A DNA stretch of 6,982 nt from an uncultured Rhodoluna sp. GTDB taxonomy: Bacteria; Actinomycetota; Actinomycetes; Actinomycetales; Microbacteriaceae. Where the stretch lies: NCBI GenBank assembly GCA_937898095.1, contig CALDKR010000046.1, positions 1 to 6,982 on the forward strand, read 5' to 3'. Under the pieces are notes generated by a model. It saw only the letters and a list, made by a program, of their open reading frames with translations. It made no database searches and had not been told where the DNA came from. Below are positions 1 to 6,232 of this stretch, piece after piece (positions within the stretch are counted from its first letter, which is position 1; each line of letters begins with the position of its first letter). Position numbers and translations under genes: made by a program.

Positions 1-290
1 TCAGCCCAAACTTAATTAACACTCACCCTTCACTATTGCCTGCATTCCCAGGCGGTCACGCAGTGCGTGATGCGCTAAACGCGGGTGCATCAGTGACCGG
101 TGTGACCATTCACGTTGTCGACGAAGGTGTTGACACCGGACCGCACATTGCTCAGGCAAGCGTGCCGGTCTTGGCGGAAGATAGCGAATACGACCTGCAC
201 GAACGCATCAAGGTTGTTGAGCGCGAGCTTTTGGTTTCGACTCTGAAAGACATCGCAACCAACAAAATCAACCTGAGCTCAATCGCTTAG
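1..290 (+). CDS. purN: Phosphoribosylglycinamide formyltransferase (GAR transformylase), 3' part only
   Basis: Carries the formyl group of 10-formyl-THF to glycinamide ribonucleotide, the third step of de novo purine synthesis, in the cytoplasm. The window opens inside the gene; the frame begins at base 3 and gives 95 residues before TAG at 288-290. The first residues read SPNLINTHPSLLPAFPGG, the formyltransferase signature containing the catalytic Asn-x-His pair. The later HVVDEGVDTGPHIAQ holds the catalytic Asp (in GVDTGP). The tail LHERIKVVERELLV is also typical of PurN. About half of the usual ~200 residues is missing upstream. A TTG at 36 is an internal Leu codon, not a start. purH follows after 76 bases on the same strand, the classic purNH pair, so co-transcription is likely. 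Identification is firm; the true start is outside the window. Confidence 0.95.
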   Translation, partial: SPNLINTHPSLLPAFPGGHAVRDALNAGASVTGVTIHVVDEGVDTGPHIAQASVPVLAEDSEYDLHERIKVVERELLVSTLKDIATNKINLSSIA

Positions 291-355
291 CGCCCTGCGT
301 TCACCGCAAATTTTCTAGTTTCAAAACCGCATGCCAGCCCCCGGCATCAACAATT

Positions 356-361
356 GAGAGG
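356..361 (+). promoter_or_regulatory. Ribosome binding site of purH
   Basis: GAGAGG lies 5 bases ahead of ATG 367. It supports this ATG as the purH start even though the protein then has about 20 residues before the conserved MGS-like fold (RRALLSVSDK). No promoter-like element stands out in the 76-base purN-purH gap, which fits an operon. Confidence 0.7.
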
Positions 362-366
362 TTCAC

Positions 367-2019
367 ATGGCAGCCCACAATGATCACCAGCCAGCCGACT
401 ATCGTCACCGCGACCGCATTCAAATTCGTCGCGCACTTCTTTCAGTTAGCGACAAAACTGGCCTGCTTGAGCTTGCTCAGGCACTTGCCGCAGCCGGAGT
501 CGAAATCGTTTCAACCGGCGGCACTTTCGCCGCACTATCTGCCGCGGGCATCCCGGTTATTGAAGTTTCTGAGGTCACTGGTTTTCCTGAGACTCTCGAC
601 GGCCGTGTGAAGACCCTGCACCCAAGCGTGCACGCCGGCATTTTGGCTGACCTGCGTTTGATTGCCCACGAGGGCCAGCTTGATGCCCTAAAGGTCAAGC
701 CATTCGATCTTGTGGTGGTCAACCTGTATCCATTCGTGCAGACCGTTCAGTCTGGCGCGAAGGGAGACGCAGTTGTCGAGCAGATCGACATCGGTGGACC
801 AGCAATGGTTCGCGCCGCCGCAAAGAACCACGCGAACGTTGCCATCGTCGTCGACCCAGCAAAATACGGCGAGCTAATTGCAGCTCTGGGCAATGGTGGA
901 ACCACGTTGGCACAGCGTCGTGAGTTTGCATACTTGGCTTATTCACACACCGCGCGCTATGACCTCGCGGTTTCGAACTGGTTCGCAGCCGAGCTCGAAG
1001 GCGAATGGAAGCGCAATGCTGGCCAGACTGCCACCGAAGAAATCAAGAACCCAGGCTTTGCGCCAGAGGTGAACATCACCGGCCAGTTGGCTAACGTGCT
1101 TCGCTATGGCGAAAACGCACACCAGGCCGCGGCGCTATATCGCACCACCGGCGAGGGTGCTGTTGCCGGCATCGCTCAGGCGCGCCAATTCGGCGGCAAA
1201 GACATGTCTTATAACAACTATGTCGACGCCGATGCAGCACTGCGCGCGGCTTATGACTTCAGTGAGCCAGCGGTTGCGATCATCAAGCACGCAAACCCTT
1301 GCGGCATTGCAATTGGTGACCCAAACTCAGCCGACGTGATGGCCGATGCCCACGCCAAAGCGCACATGTGCGACTCGGTTTCAGCATTCGGTGGCGTGAT
1401 TGCAGCCAACCGCCCGGTCACCGTGACCATGGCAAAGCAAGTTGCCACCATCTTCACTGAGGTAATCATCGCGCCTGGATACGAGATCGAAGCACTGCAG
1501 ATCTTGCTTGAAAAGAAAAACCTGCGCGTGCTCGAGTTGCCGGCAAACTATTCGCGCGAGGCGCTTGAATACAAGCAGATTTCAGGCGGATTGCTGGTTC
1601 AACAGCCAGACGAGTTCAGTCAATTCAATGGCCAAGGATGGAAGCTCGTGACCGGCAAGAAAGCCGACGCTGAAACCATGGAAGACCTGAAGTTCGCTTG
1701 GCGCGCCTGCCGTTCGGTTAAGTCGAACGGAATTCTGCTTGCCCGCGAGGGCGCATCGGTCGGCGTGGGCATGGGCCAGGTCAACCGCGTTGACTCTTGC
1801 AAGTTGGCTGTTGAGCGAGCATCTTCGCGCGCTCGTGGTTCGGTCGCCGCCTCAGACGCATTCTTTCCGTTTGCCGATGGCTTGCAGATTTTGATTGACG
1901 CCGGTGTCAAGGCAGTGGTTCAGCCTGGTGGTTCGGTTCGCGATGAAGAAGTCATCGCAGCTGCTGAAGCTGCCGGAATCACCATGTATTTCACAAACGA
2001 GCGACACTTTTTTCACTAG
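367..2019 (+). CDS. purH: Bifunctional AICAR transformylase / IMP cyclohydrolase
   Basis: Performs the last two steps of de novo purine synthesis: formylation of AICAR with 10-formyl-THF, then ring closure to IMP. It is 550 aa, slightly longer than the usual ~510-530 because of a polar N-terminal extension (residues 1-20). The IMP cyclohydrolase (MGS-like) domain covers about 21-150, with LLSVSDKTG (24-32), STGGT (49-53), DGRVKTLHP (78-86) and DIGGPAMVRAAAKNH (141-155). The AICAR transformylase domain follows, with LRYGENAHQ (245-253), the catalytic KHANPCG (307-313), SNGILL (453-458), GMGQVNRVDS (468-477) and SDAFFPFADG (496-505). It ends in RHFFH, close to the RHFxH end usual in this family. 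All key motifs are present and the gene appears intact. It lies downstream of purN and ends at a strong terminator, so it is probably the last gene of the purNH transcript. Proline codons are mainly CCA (11 of 19, no CCC), which contrasts with folD. Confidence 0.98.
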   Translation: MAAHNDHQPADYRHRDRIQIRRALLSVSDKTGLLELAQALAAAGVEIVSTGGTFAALSAAGIPVIEVSEVTGFPETLDGRVKTLHPSVHAGILADLRLIAHEGQLDALKVKPFDLVVVNLYPFVQTVQSGAKGDAVVEQIDIGGPAMVRAAAKNHANVAIVVDPAKYGELIAALGNGGTTLAQRREFAYLAYSHTARYDLAVSNWFAAELEGEWKRNAGQTATEEIKNPGFAPEVNITGQLANVLRYGENAHQAAALYRTTGEGAVAGIAQARQFGGKDMSYNNYVDADAALRAAYDFSEPAVAIIKHANPCGIAIGDPNSADVMADAHAKAHMCDSVSAFGGVIAANRPVTVTMAKQVATIFTEVIIAPGYEIEALQILLEKKNLRVLELPANYSREALEYKQISGGLLVQQPDEFSQFNGQGWKLVTGKKADAETMEDLKFAWRACRSVKSNGILLAREGASVGVGMGQVNRVDSCKLAVERASSRARGSVAASDAFFPFADGLQILIDAGVKAVVQPGGSVRDEEVIAAAEAAGITMYFTNERHFFH

Positions 2020-2034
2020 AAACTAAATCTGTGG

Positions 2035-2067
2035 ATAACCCCAGCGATTTTTTCGCTGGGGTTATTT
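2035..2067 (+). terminator. Rho-independent terminator of purNH
   Basis: A perfect 13-bp stem pairs 2035-2047 (ATAACCCCAGCGA) with 2053-2065 (TCGCTGGGGTTAT) around a loop of five T. It begins 15 bases after the purH stop. The following tract (TT, then CAT) is short, so release may be incomplete. There is no T-run on the opposite strand, so it should act mainly on + strand transcripts. The next gene starts only 12 bases after the stem. Confidence 0.85.
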
Positions 2068-2073
2068 CATACT
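2068..2073 (+). promoter_or_regulatory. Possible -10 element for a leaderless transcript
   Basis: CATACT matches the TATAAT consensus at four of six positions and ends 4 bases before ATG 2078. Transcription would therefore start at or next to the start codon, as in the leaderless mRNAs common in Actinobacteria. No good -35 is visible; its place would fall inside the terminator stem. This is weak and rests mostly on the lack of any Shine-Dalgarno sequence and of space for a leader. Confidence 0.25.
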
Positions 2074-2077
2074 CGGT

Positions 2078-3775
2078 ATGCACAGAAAAAAATTGCGCCG
2101 CTGGCCAAAGTTCATTTCGTTCATCACCTCGGTCACTGCACTGATTGCAGTGGCGGTGGCACCGCAAGCATTCGCAGCGACTGCCGCACCAGCCCCGGTC
2201 TGCGTCAACAATGTTTGCACCGTGACTTTTCCGTTCAAGGCCGACTATTACACCTGGACCGCACCCTCGGGTATTTCCAATTTGCGTTTCAATCTCTTTG
2301 GAGCTCAGGGCGGTGGTGCAGCAGGCGGCAAGGGCGGTCAGGTTTCAGGCACTTTCAACACAGTGCCAACCTCGCTCTACTTTTATGTCGGTGGCCAGGG
2401 CGTGATTGGCGACTGGAATCCTGGCGGTTATAACGGTGGTGGCGACGCAGGCTATGGCTCGAATAATGCCGGCCCAGGTGGCGGCCGCACCGAGATGCGA
2501 ACCGATGTTCGCGCACTCACCTATGCCTCGCAGCAAGCGGCGTTGGTGATTGCTGGTGGCGGTGGCGGGCAGTCAGGATTCAGTGGAACTGGCGTTGCCA
2601 GCGTTGGCGGTGCGGGTGGAATGCTGACCGGAACCAATGGAGCTAACGGCAGCGGGGGAGCGGGCGGTGGAACGGCTGGCTCGCAAACTGCAAACGGTGT
2701 CGGCGGCCTTGCAATTCTTGGCAATCGCCCCAACGACAACGGATACGCCGGAAACTATATGACCGGCGGTGGCGGCGGTGATGGCACCAAAGCCGGAGGC
2801 GGCGGTGGTGGCGGTGGTTATTTCGGTGGCGGATCAGGAGCCGGCTATTCGATTCCGGATGGATCATCTGGAGCTGGCGGCGGCGGTTCATCTTTTGTTG
2901 CCGCAAGTTTTTCTGGCACCACAACAAATGCAACCGGAGTGCGCTCGGGTTCGGGTCTTGCAGTTTTGACCTACGACCTCGTCGCGGCTGCGGCTGCGAC
3001 TCCAGCAGCAACGGCAACCGCAACGCCATCGGCAACCGCAACGCCAGCGGCAACGGCGACTCCAACAGCGACCGCAACGCCGACCGCAACTGCAACCCCG
3101 ACGCCGACGGCAACTGCGACTCCAGCACCAACTGCATCGGCTGCACCGACGGCAACAGCGACCCCAAGCCCAACAACAGCGACCCCAACCGCCGACGCAA
3201 CCAGCGCCACTGTGCGAGTTGATGTGGTCGCACCAACACCCTCGGCGCCAGCACCAACTGCATCGCCCTCGCCACCGAGTTCAAGCAGTTCGGCACCGAG
3301 CGGGTCATCAGAATCAAGTGCCCCGGCAACGCCGACCCCTGCAACATCAGAGCCGGTCACAGAACCAGAGGCCCAAGCACCAGCCACGCCGCTAGAAAGC
3401 ATTCTTGAACCGATAATCACGCCCATTGTGGCGCCGGTGATCGAGCCCGTGATTGATTTCTTCAGACAGGTGAAAAGCGCGGTTGCGGCGCCCTTGGCAC
3501 CAAATGCCTCGCAGTCGAGAGAGCCGGCAATCGAGCTCGAATCAATCGACAGCGCGCCCAACCTAGCTACTGGCCTGCAAGCCGATGATGCTCAATCAAA
3601 GGCGCCGATAACAATCACGAACCTAGAAACGTCGACAGCAAATCCGCTTGCGAACATCGGTAATTTGGCAACTCCGGTCATACTGGTGATTTCAAGCGGC
3701 GGGTTAGCTCTGGCCGCATCGATGGCGATCAAAAACAAACCGTGGCGAAGAATTCGCCGACTGGCGACTAGCTAA
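2078..3775 (+). CDS. Exported glycine-rich (ALK/LTK-like domain) surface protein with Thr/Pro/Ala stalk and C-terminal membrane anchor
   Basis: 565 aa, function unknown. Residues 1-33 form a Sec-type signal peptide: a basic n-region (HRKKLRRWPK), a hydrophobic core (ISFITSVTALIAVAVA) and probable cleavage after AFA. The only two cysteines, C42 and C47 (VCVNNVC), could form a disulfide. Residues ~50-300 resemble the bacterial form of the ALK/LTK glycine-rich domain: FNLFGAQGGG (71-80), GGKGG, LYFYVGGQG (100-108), GGYNGGG, GGGRTEMR (134-141), LVIAGGGGGQ (156-165), eight Gly in a row (240-247), YFGGGSG and GAGGGGSSFV (266-274). Residues 308-370 are an AT/TP-rich repeat and ~380-440 a Ser/Pro-rich linker. 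Residues 443-461 carry Pro every fourth position. A hydrophobic segment at ~531-549 is followed by IKNKPWRRIRR, fitting a membrane anchor with a cytoplasmic basic tail; there is no LPXTG. The start is chosen because it supplies the whole n-region, although there is no Shine-Dalgarno sequence. Adhesion or matrix binding is only inferred. Confidence 0.85.
   Translation: MHRKKLRRWPKFISFITSVTALIAVAVAPQAFAATAAPAPVCVNNVCTVTFPFKADYYTWTAPSGISNLRFNLFGAQGGGAAGGKGGQVSGTFNTVPTSLYFYVGGQGVIGDWNPGGYNGGGDAGYGSNNAGPGGGRTEMRTDVRALTYASQQAALVIAGGGGGQSGFSGTGVASVGGAGGMLTGTNGANGSGGAGGGTAGSQTANGVGGLAILGNRPNDNGYAGNYMTGGGGGDGTKAGGGGGGGGYFGGGSGAGYSIPDGSSGAGGGGSSFVAASFSGTTTNATGVRSGSGLAVLTYDLVAAAAATPAATATATPSATATPAATATPTATATPTATATPTPTATATPAPTASAAPTATATPSPTTATPTADATSATVRVDVVAPTPSAPAPTASPSPPSSSSSAPSGSSESSAPATPTPATSEPVTEPEAQAPATPLESILEPIITPIVAPVIEPVIDFFRQVKSAVAAPLAPNASQSREPAIELESIDSAPNLATGLQADDAQSKAPITITNLETSTANPLANIGNLATPVILVISSGGLALAASMAIKNKPWRRIRRLATS
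2999..3187 (+). repeat. Imperfect hexanucleotide-based tandem repeat encoding the Ala/Thr/Pro stalk
   Basis: Degenerate GCAACx units such as GCAACCGCAACGCCA recur and encode residues 308-370 (ATPAATATATPSATATP and onward). Units vary mainly at third positions. Copy number could change by slippage in steps of whole codons, altering stalk length without a frameshift. On the opposite strand the repeat creates a long spurious Gly/Val/Ala reading frame. Confidence 0.8.
3731..3758 (-). terminator. Possible intrinsic terminator of purU, inside the neighbouring gene
   Basis: Read on the minus strand, GGCGAA-TTC-TTCGCC (3758 down to 3744) forms a 6-bp stem with a 3-base loop. After four bases (ACGG) comes a T-rich run, TTTGTTTTT (3739-3731). 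It begins 9 bases past the purU stop. The stem is short and the T-run is set back, so strength is uncertain. It lies in the last codons of the convergent surface-protein gene, where it encodes part of the basic tail. Confidence 0.45.
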
Positions 3776-4628
3776 AGATGATTGTGCGGGCGCCGTCTTG
3801 CAAAACGCGGCGCTCGGCAAACCATCGAACAGCTTGAGTCAGAGTTTTTGACTCGACATCTTGACCGATTGAAACCAAGCGGCGGGTCGAATCGCTGTGC
3901 TCAACGCGAACCACGTTTTGCTCAATGATCGGCCCCTCGTCTAGGTCAGAGGTCACAAAGTGCGCGGTGGCACCAATCAGCTTCACGCCGCGGGCGTGAG
4001 CCTGGGCATATGGGTTTGCACCCTTAAAGCCAGGCAAGAACGAGTGGTGAATATTGATGATTCGACCGGCAAATTCTTCGCAGAATTCAGGGGTCAACAC
4101 CTGCATAAAGCGGGCCAGCACAATCAATTCGATGTCGTTGGCGCGAATGAACTCGCGAAGGCGGTTTTCGAACGCCAGCTTTTCGTCGTGATTGGTGACC
4201 GGGTGATTTTCAAAGTCGATGCCATAAAAAGCAGCGAGTTCTTGAAGGTCTGGGTGGTTGCTAAAAATTGATGGAAACTCAGCCGGAAGCTGACCAGCGC
4301 GCTGGCGGAAGAGCAGATCGTTTAGGCAGTGAGCGCTCTTTGAGACCAAAACCAGGGTGCGCATTTTGCGACCAACTTCGTCAAGCACCCAATCCATTTT
4401 GAAGCGCTCGGCAACTGGCAGAAGTTGCTTTTCAAAGTGTTCACGCGAGACAGCAGATTCAATCTGCAGACGCATAAAAAAGCGCCCGGTGTCGTCTGAG
4501 GTGAATTGGTGTGATTCGGTGATGTTGCCGTTTGCGGCCACAATCGCACCGGTGATTGCGTGCACGATGCCCGGGCTGTCGGCGCATACAAGTGTGAGAA
4601 CCCAGTGGGTGTTTGGTGATTCAGGCAT
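3768..4628 (-). CDS. purU: Formyltetrahydrofolate deformylase
   Basis: Hydrolyses 10-formyl-THF to formate and THF, balancing the one-carbon pool and, in bacteria that use PurT, supplying formate. It is 286 aa, normal for the family. An N-terminal ACT domain spans about 8-85 (WVLTLVCADSPGIVHAITG; GNITESHQF), the usual site of regulation by methionine and glycine in E. coli PurU. The formyltransferase-like catalytic domain begins near residue 89 (MRTLVLVSKSAHCLNDLL). The catalytic segment is INIHHSFLPGFKGANPY (191-207) with Asn192 and His194, and the catalytic Asp is D230 in SDLDEGPIIEQ. The HHSFLPGFKG form separates it from PurN. ATG 4628 is chosen because the ACT fold starts directly after it. 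It has no Shine-Dalgarno sequence and follows the stop of the small upstream gene by 9 bases, so translational coupling is likely. Its last 8 bases overlap the convergent surface-protein gene. Confidence 0.96.
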   Translation of the reverse strand: MPESPNTHWVLTLVCADSPGIVHAITGAIVAANGNITESHQFTSDDTGRFFMRLQIESAVSREHFEKQLLPVAERFKMDWVLDEVGRKMRTLVLVSKSAHCLNDLLFRQRAGQLPAEFPSIFSNHPDLQELAAFYGIDFENHPVTNHDEKLAFENRLREFIRANDIELIVLARFMQVLTPEFCEEFAGRIINIHHSFLPGFKGANPYAQAHARGVKLIGATAHFVTSDLDEGPIIEQNVVRVEHSDSTRRLVSIGQDVESKTLTQAVRWFAERRVLQDGARTIIFS

Positions 4629-4637
4629 TCAGCTAGT

Positions 4638-4763
4638 TTAGTCGAGCAGGTTTTTGCCTCGACGGCTGGCGTTCAAAAGGGTGATCAAAATCCAGACACC
4701 TATGCCGATTCCAGCGATTATCATCGAGAGCCCGATTACAACCGGCATTGGCAGTTCAGTCAT
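4638..4763 (-). CDS. Small single-pass membrane protein (41 aa), unknown function
   Basis: The frame starts at ATG 4763 and ends at TAA 4640-4638. The product is MTELPMPVVIGLSMIIAGIG followed by IGVWILITLLNASRRGKNLLD: a short N-terminus, one hydrophobic helix of about 24 residues (~7-30), then a basic tail (ASRRGK). The positive-inside rule would place the C-terminus in the cytoplasm. A strong AAGGA lies 6 bases ahead of the ATG, the best evidence that it is translated. purU lies in the same frame but is separated by TAA ACT AGC TGA before its ATG, so this is a separate gene and not a broken N-terminal extension of PurU. The two are probably one transcript. I do not recognise the family; small TM proteins of this shape are often annotated only as hypothetical. 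Confidence 0.72.
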   Translation of the reverse strand: MTELPMPVVIGLSMIIAGIGIGVWILITLLNASRRGKNLLD

Positions 4764-4769
4764 TTTTAA

Positions 4770-4774
4770 TCCTT
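4770..4774 (-). promoter_or_regulatory. Ribosome binding site of the 41-aa membrane protein gene
   Basis: AAGGA on the minus strand, 6 bases (TTAAAA) before ATG 4763. It fixes the start of this short gene and, as purU lacks a site of its own, may drive translation of both by coupling. Confidence 0.7.
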
Positions 4775-4782
4775 GATTCCCC

Positions 4783-4807
4783 CGTTAGAGCAATGTTCAC
4801 CCTAACG
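4783..4807. promoter_or_regulatory. Inverted repeat in the divergent purU/glyA intergenic region, possible operator
   Basis: CGTTAG (4783-4788) and CTAACG (4802-4807) form a 6-bp inverted repeat with a 13-base spacer. A related near-inverse TTCGGTTA lies at 4835-4842, facing TAACGAA at 4803-4809. The region between the divergent start codons is 164 bases. No clear promoter hexamers are visible for the minus-strand genes. The repeat could be a regulator site for either direction, but it is short and could be chance. Confidence 0.25.
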
Positions 4808-4885
4808 AACTTTTTAGCCCAAATTTCTAGAACATTCGGTTACCCGACTTCTTTTAGCGCAGGGTGTGTCGCGGCGCCTCGGTAG

Positions 4886-4891
4886 TAGAAT
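4886..4891 (+). promoter_or_regulatory. Probable -10 element of the glyA-folD promoter
   Basis: TAGAAT matches TATAAT at five of six positions. Transcription would begin near 4897-4899, giving a leader of about 30 bases that contains the ribosome binding site. No good -35 is seen (GGGTGT/TGTGTC in the expected area). The short leader leaves no room for a glycine or THF riboswitch. Confidence 0.45.
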
Positions 4892-4912
4892 TTAGGCATT
4901 CCCCCTTGGTTT

Positions 4913-4917
4913 AGGAG
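4913..4917 (+). promoter_or_regulatory. Ribosome binding site of glyA
   Basis: AGGAG, 10 bases before ATG 4928, slightly wider than ideal spacing. It supports the first ATG as the start. Confidence 0.65.
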
Positions 4918-4927
4918 CCGCAAATCC

Positions 4928-6214
4928 ATGTCAAATGACAAGCTGCCATCAAGCTTCAATTCACCACTTAGCGAGACTGACCCAGAGATTGCGGCAGTGC
5001 TCGCCGCTGAGCTTGACCGCCAGCGCCACACCCTCGAAATGATCGCCAGCGAGAACTTTGTTTCACGCGGTGTGCTCGAGGCTCAGGGTTCAGTTTTGAC
5101 CAACAAATATGCCGAGGGCTACCCAGGCAAGCGCTACTACGGTGGTTGCGAGGCAGTTGACGTTGCCGAGAACCTAGCCCGTGACCGCGCTAAGGCGCTA
5201 TTCGGTGCCGAGCACGCAAATGTGCAGCCCCACTCGGGTGCTTCAGCGAACGCCGCTGTTCTAATGGCACTGGCCAACCCAGGCGATCGCATCCTTGGTC
5301 TTGAACTGGCTCACGGTGGCCACCTAACTCACGGCATGCGCCTGAACTTTTCGGGCAAGATGTATGAAGCTCACAGCTATGAGCTGAACCCAGAGACTCA
5401 CCTGGTCGACATGGACATCGTTCGTGCCCGCGCCCACGAGGTCAAACCTGCGGTCATCATTGCTGGTTGGTCTGCTTATTCACGTCACCTTGACTTTGCC
5501 GAGTTCCGCAAGATTGCCGACGAAGTTGGCGCAAAGCTTTGGGTTGACATGGCACACTTTGCTGGTTTGGTCGCAGCTGGTCTGCACCCAAGCCCAGTGC
5601 CATATGCCGATGTGGTTTCAACCACCGTGCACAAGACCTTGGCTGGTCCGCGTTCAGGTTTGATTCTTTGCAAGGCTGAATATGCCAAGAAGATTGACTC
5701 ATCGGTGTTCCCTGGTCAGCAGGGTGGCCCACTAATGCACGTGGTTGCTGCAAAGGCGGTCGCATTCAAGGCTGCTGCCACCGATGAATTCAAAGACCGC
5801 CAGAAGCGCACCATCGAGGGCGCCGCAATCATCGCCGACCGTCTAACCCAGCCAGATGTCGCTGGCAATGGCGTGCAGGTTTTGACCGGCGGCACTCAGG
5901 TTCACCTTGTTTTGGTTGACCTTCGCAATGCACCGATCAACGGCCAAGAGACCGAAGACCTGCTTCACGAAGTCGGCATCACCGTCAACCGCAACTCGGT
6001 TCCGAACGACCCACGCCCACCACTGGTCACCTCAGGTGTTCGCATCGGAACCCCAGCGTTGGCAACTCGCGGCTTTGGCGCTGCTGAGTTCACCGAGGTT
6101 GCCGAAATCATCGCTGGCGTTCTGTTGCCAAACCCTGACATCGCGGCACTTCGCGCCCGCACTCGCAAGCTAACCGAGGCCTTCCCGCTATATGCCGGCC
6201 TCGAAAACTGGTAG
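4928..6214 (+). CDS. glyA: Serine hydroxymethyltransferase
   Basis: PLP enzyme converting serine and THF to glycine and 5,10-methylene-THF, the main one-carbon entry point; cytoplasmic homodimer or tetramer. It is 428 aa, normal for the bacterial family (~415-435). Motifs: LEMIASENFVS (36-46), NKYAEGYPGKRYYGGCE (59-75), QPHSGASAN (100-108), HGGHLTHG (129-136), LWVDMAHFAGLVAAG (204-218) with the PLP-contacting Asp207, STTVHKTLAGPRSG (231-244) with the PLP-binding Lys236, FPGQQGGP (261-268), and SGVRIGTPALATRGF (369-383) with the substrate-carboxylate Arg372. The TLAGPRSG form, instead of TLRGPRGG of E. coli, is of the kind seen in Actinobacteria, so it is not a defect. It appears intact. folD follows after 18 bases with no terminator between. 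Proline codons are mostly CCA (16 of 24), like purH. Confidence 0.98.
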   Translation: MSNDKLPSSFNSPLSETDPEIAAVLAAELDRQRHTLEMIASENFVSRGVLEAQGSVLTNKYAEGYPGKRYYGGCEAVDVAENLARDRAKALFGAEHANVQPHSGASANAAVLMALANPGDRILGLELAHGGHLTHGMRLNFSGKMYEAHSYELNPETHLVDMDIVRARAHEVKPAVIIAGWSAYSRHLDFAEFRKIADEVGAKLWVDMAHFAGLVAAGLHPSPVPYADVVSTTVHKTLAGPRSGLILCKAEYAKKIDSSVFPGQQGGPLMHVVAAKAVAFKAAATDEFKDRQKRTIEGAAIIADRLTQPDVAGNGVQVLTGGTQVHLVLVDLRNAPINGQETEDLLHEVGITVNRNSVPNDPRPPLVTSGVRIGTPALATRGFGAAEFTEVAEIIAGVLLPNPDIAALRARTRKLTEAFPLYAGLENW

Positions 6215-6232
6215 TCAGGCAGCAGCAACTCG

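Noticed and set aside
231..244. GlyA residues 231-244: Ala instead of Arg after HKTL as a possible active-site defect.
   Set aside because: Coordinates are residues of GlyA, not bases. HKTL followed by a small residue and GPRSG is of the kind found in actinobacterial SHMTs, and the PLP lysine is present.
331..347. Hairpin ATGCC-AGCCCCC-GGCAT between purN and purH.
   Set aside because: Only 5 bp with no T-run; too weak for a terminator, and the genes are a standard operon pair.
2643..3347. Another long open frame (about 234 codons) over the same repeat-rich region.
   Set aside because: Arg/Leu/Gln-rich low-complexity product with no motifs; explained by biased composition of the real gene.
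2971..3561. Long minus-strand open frame (196 codons) rich in Gly, Val and Ala.
   Set aside because: It is the reverse reading of the Thr/Pro/Ala repeat of the surface protein; no ribosome binding site, no recognisable fold, and the plus-strand gene has a signal peptide and domains.
3960..4271. Plus-strand open frame of 103 codons inside purU.
   Set aside because: Lies wholly antisense to conserved purU catalytic codons, with no motif or ribosome binding site.
4629..4763. Small frame upstream of purU as a truncated N-terminal extension of PurU.
   Set aside because: Although in the same frame, TAA and TGA separate them, the ACT domain of PurU is complete from its own ATG, and the small frame has its own strong ribosome binding site.
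4892..4927. Possible riboswitch (glycine or THF) ahead of glyA.
   Set aside because: The predicted leader is about 30 bases and contains no conserved aptamer elements.
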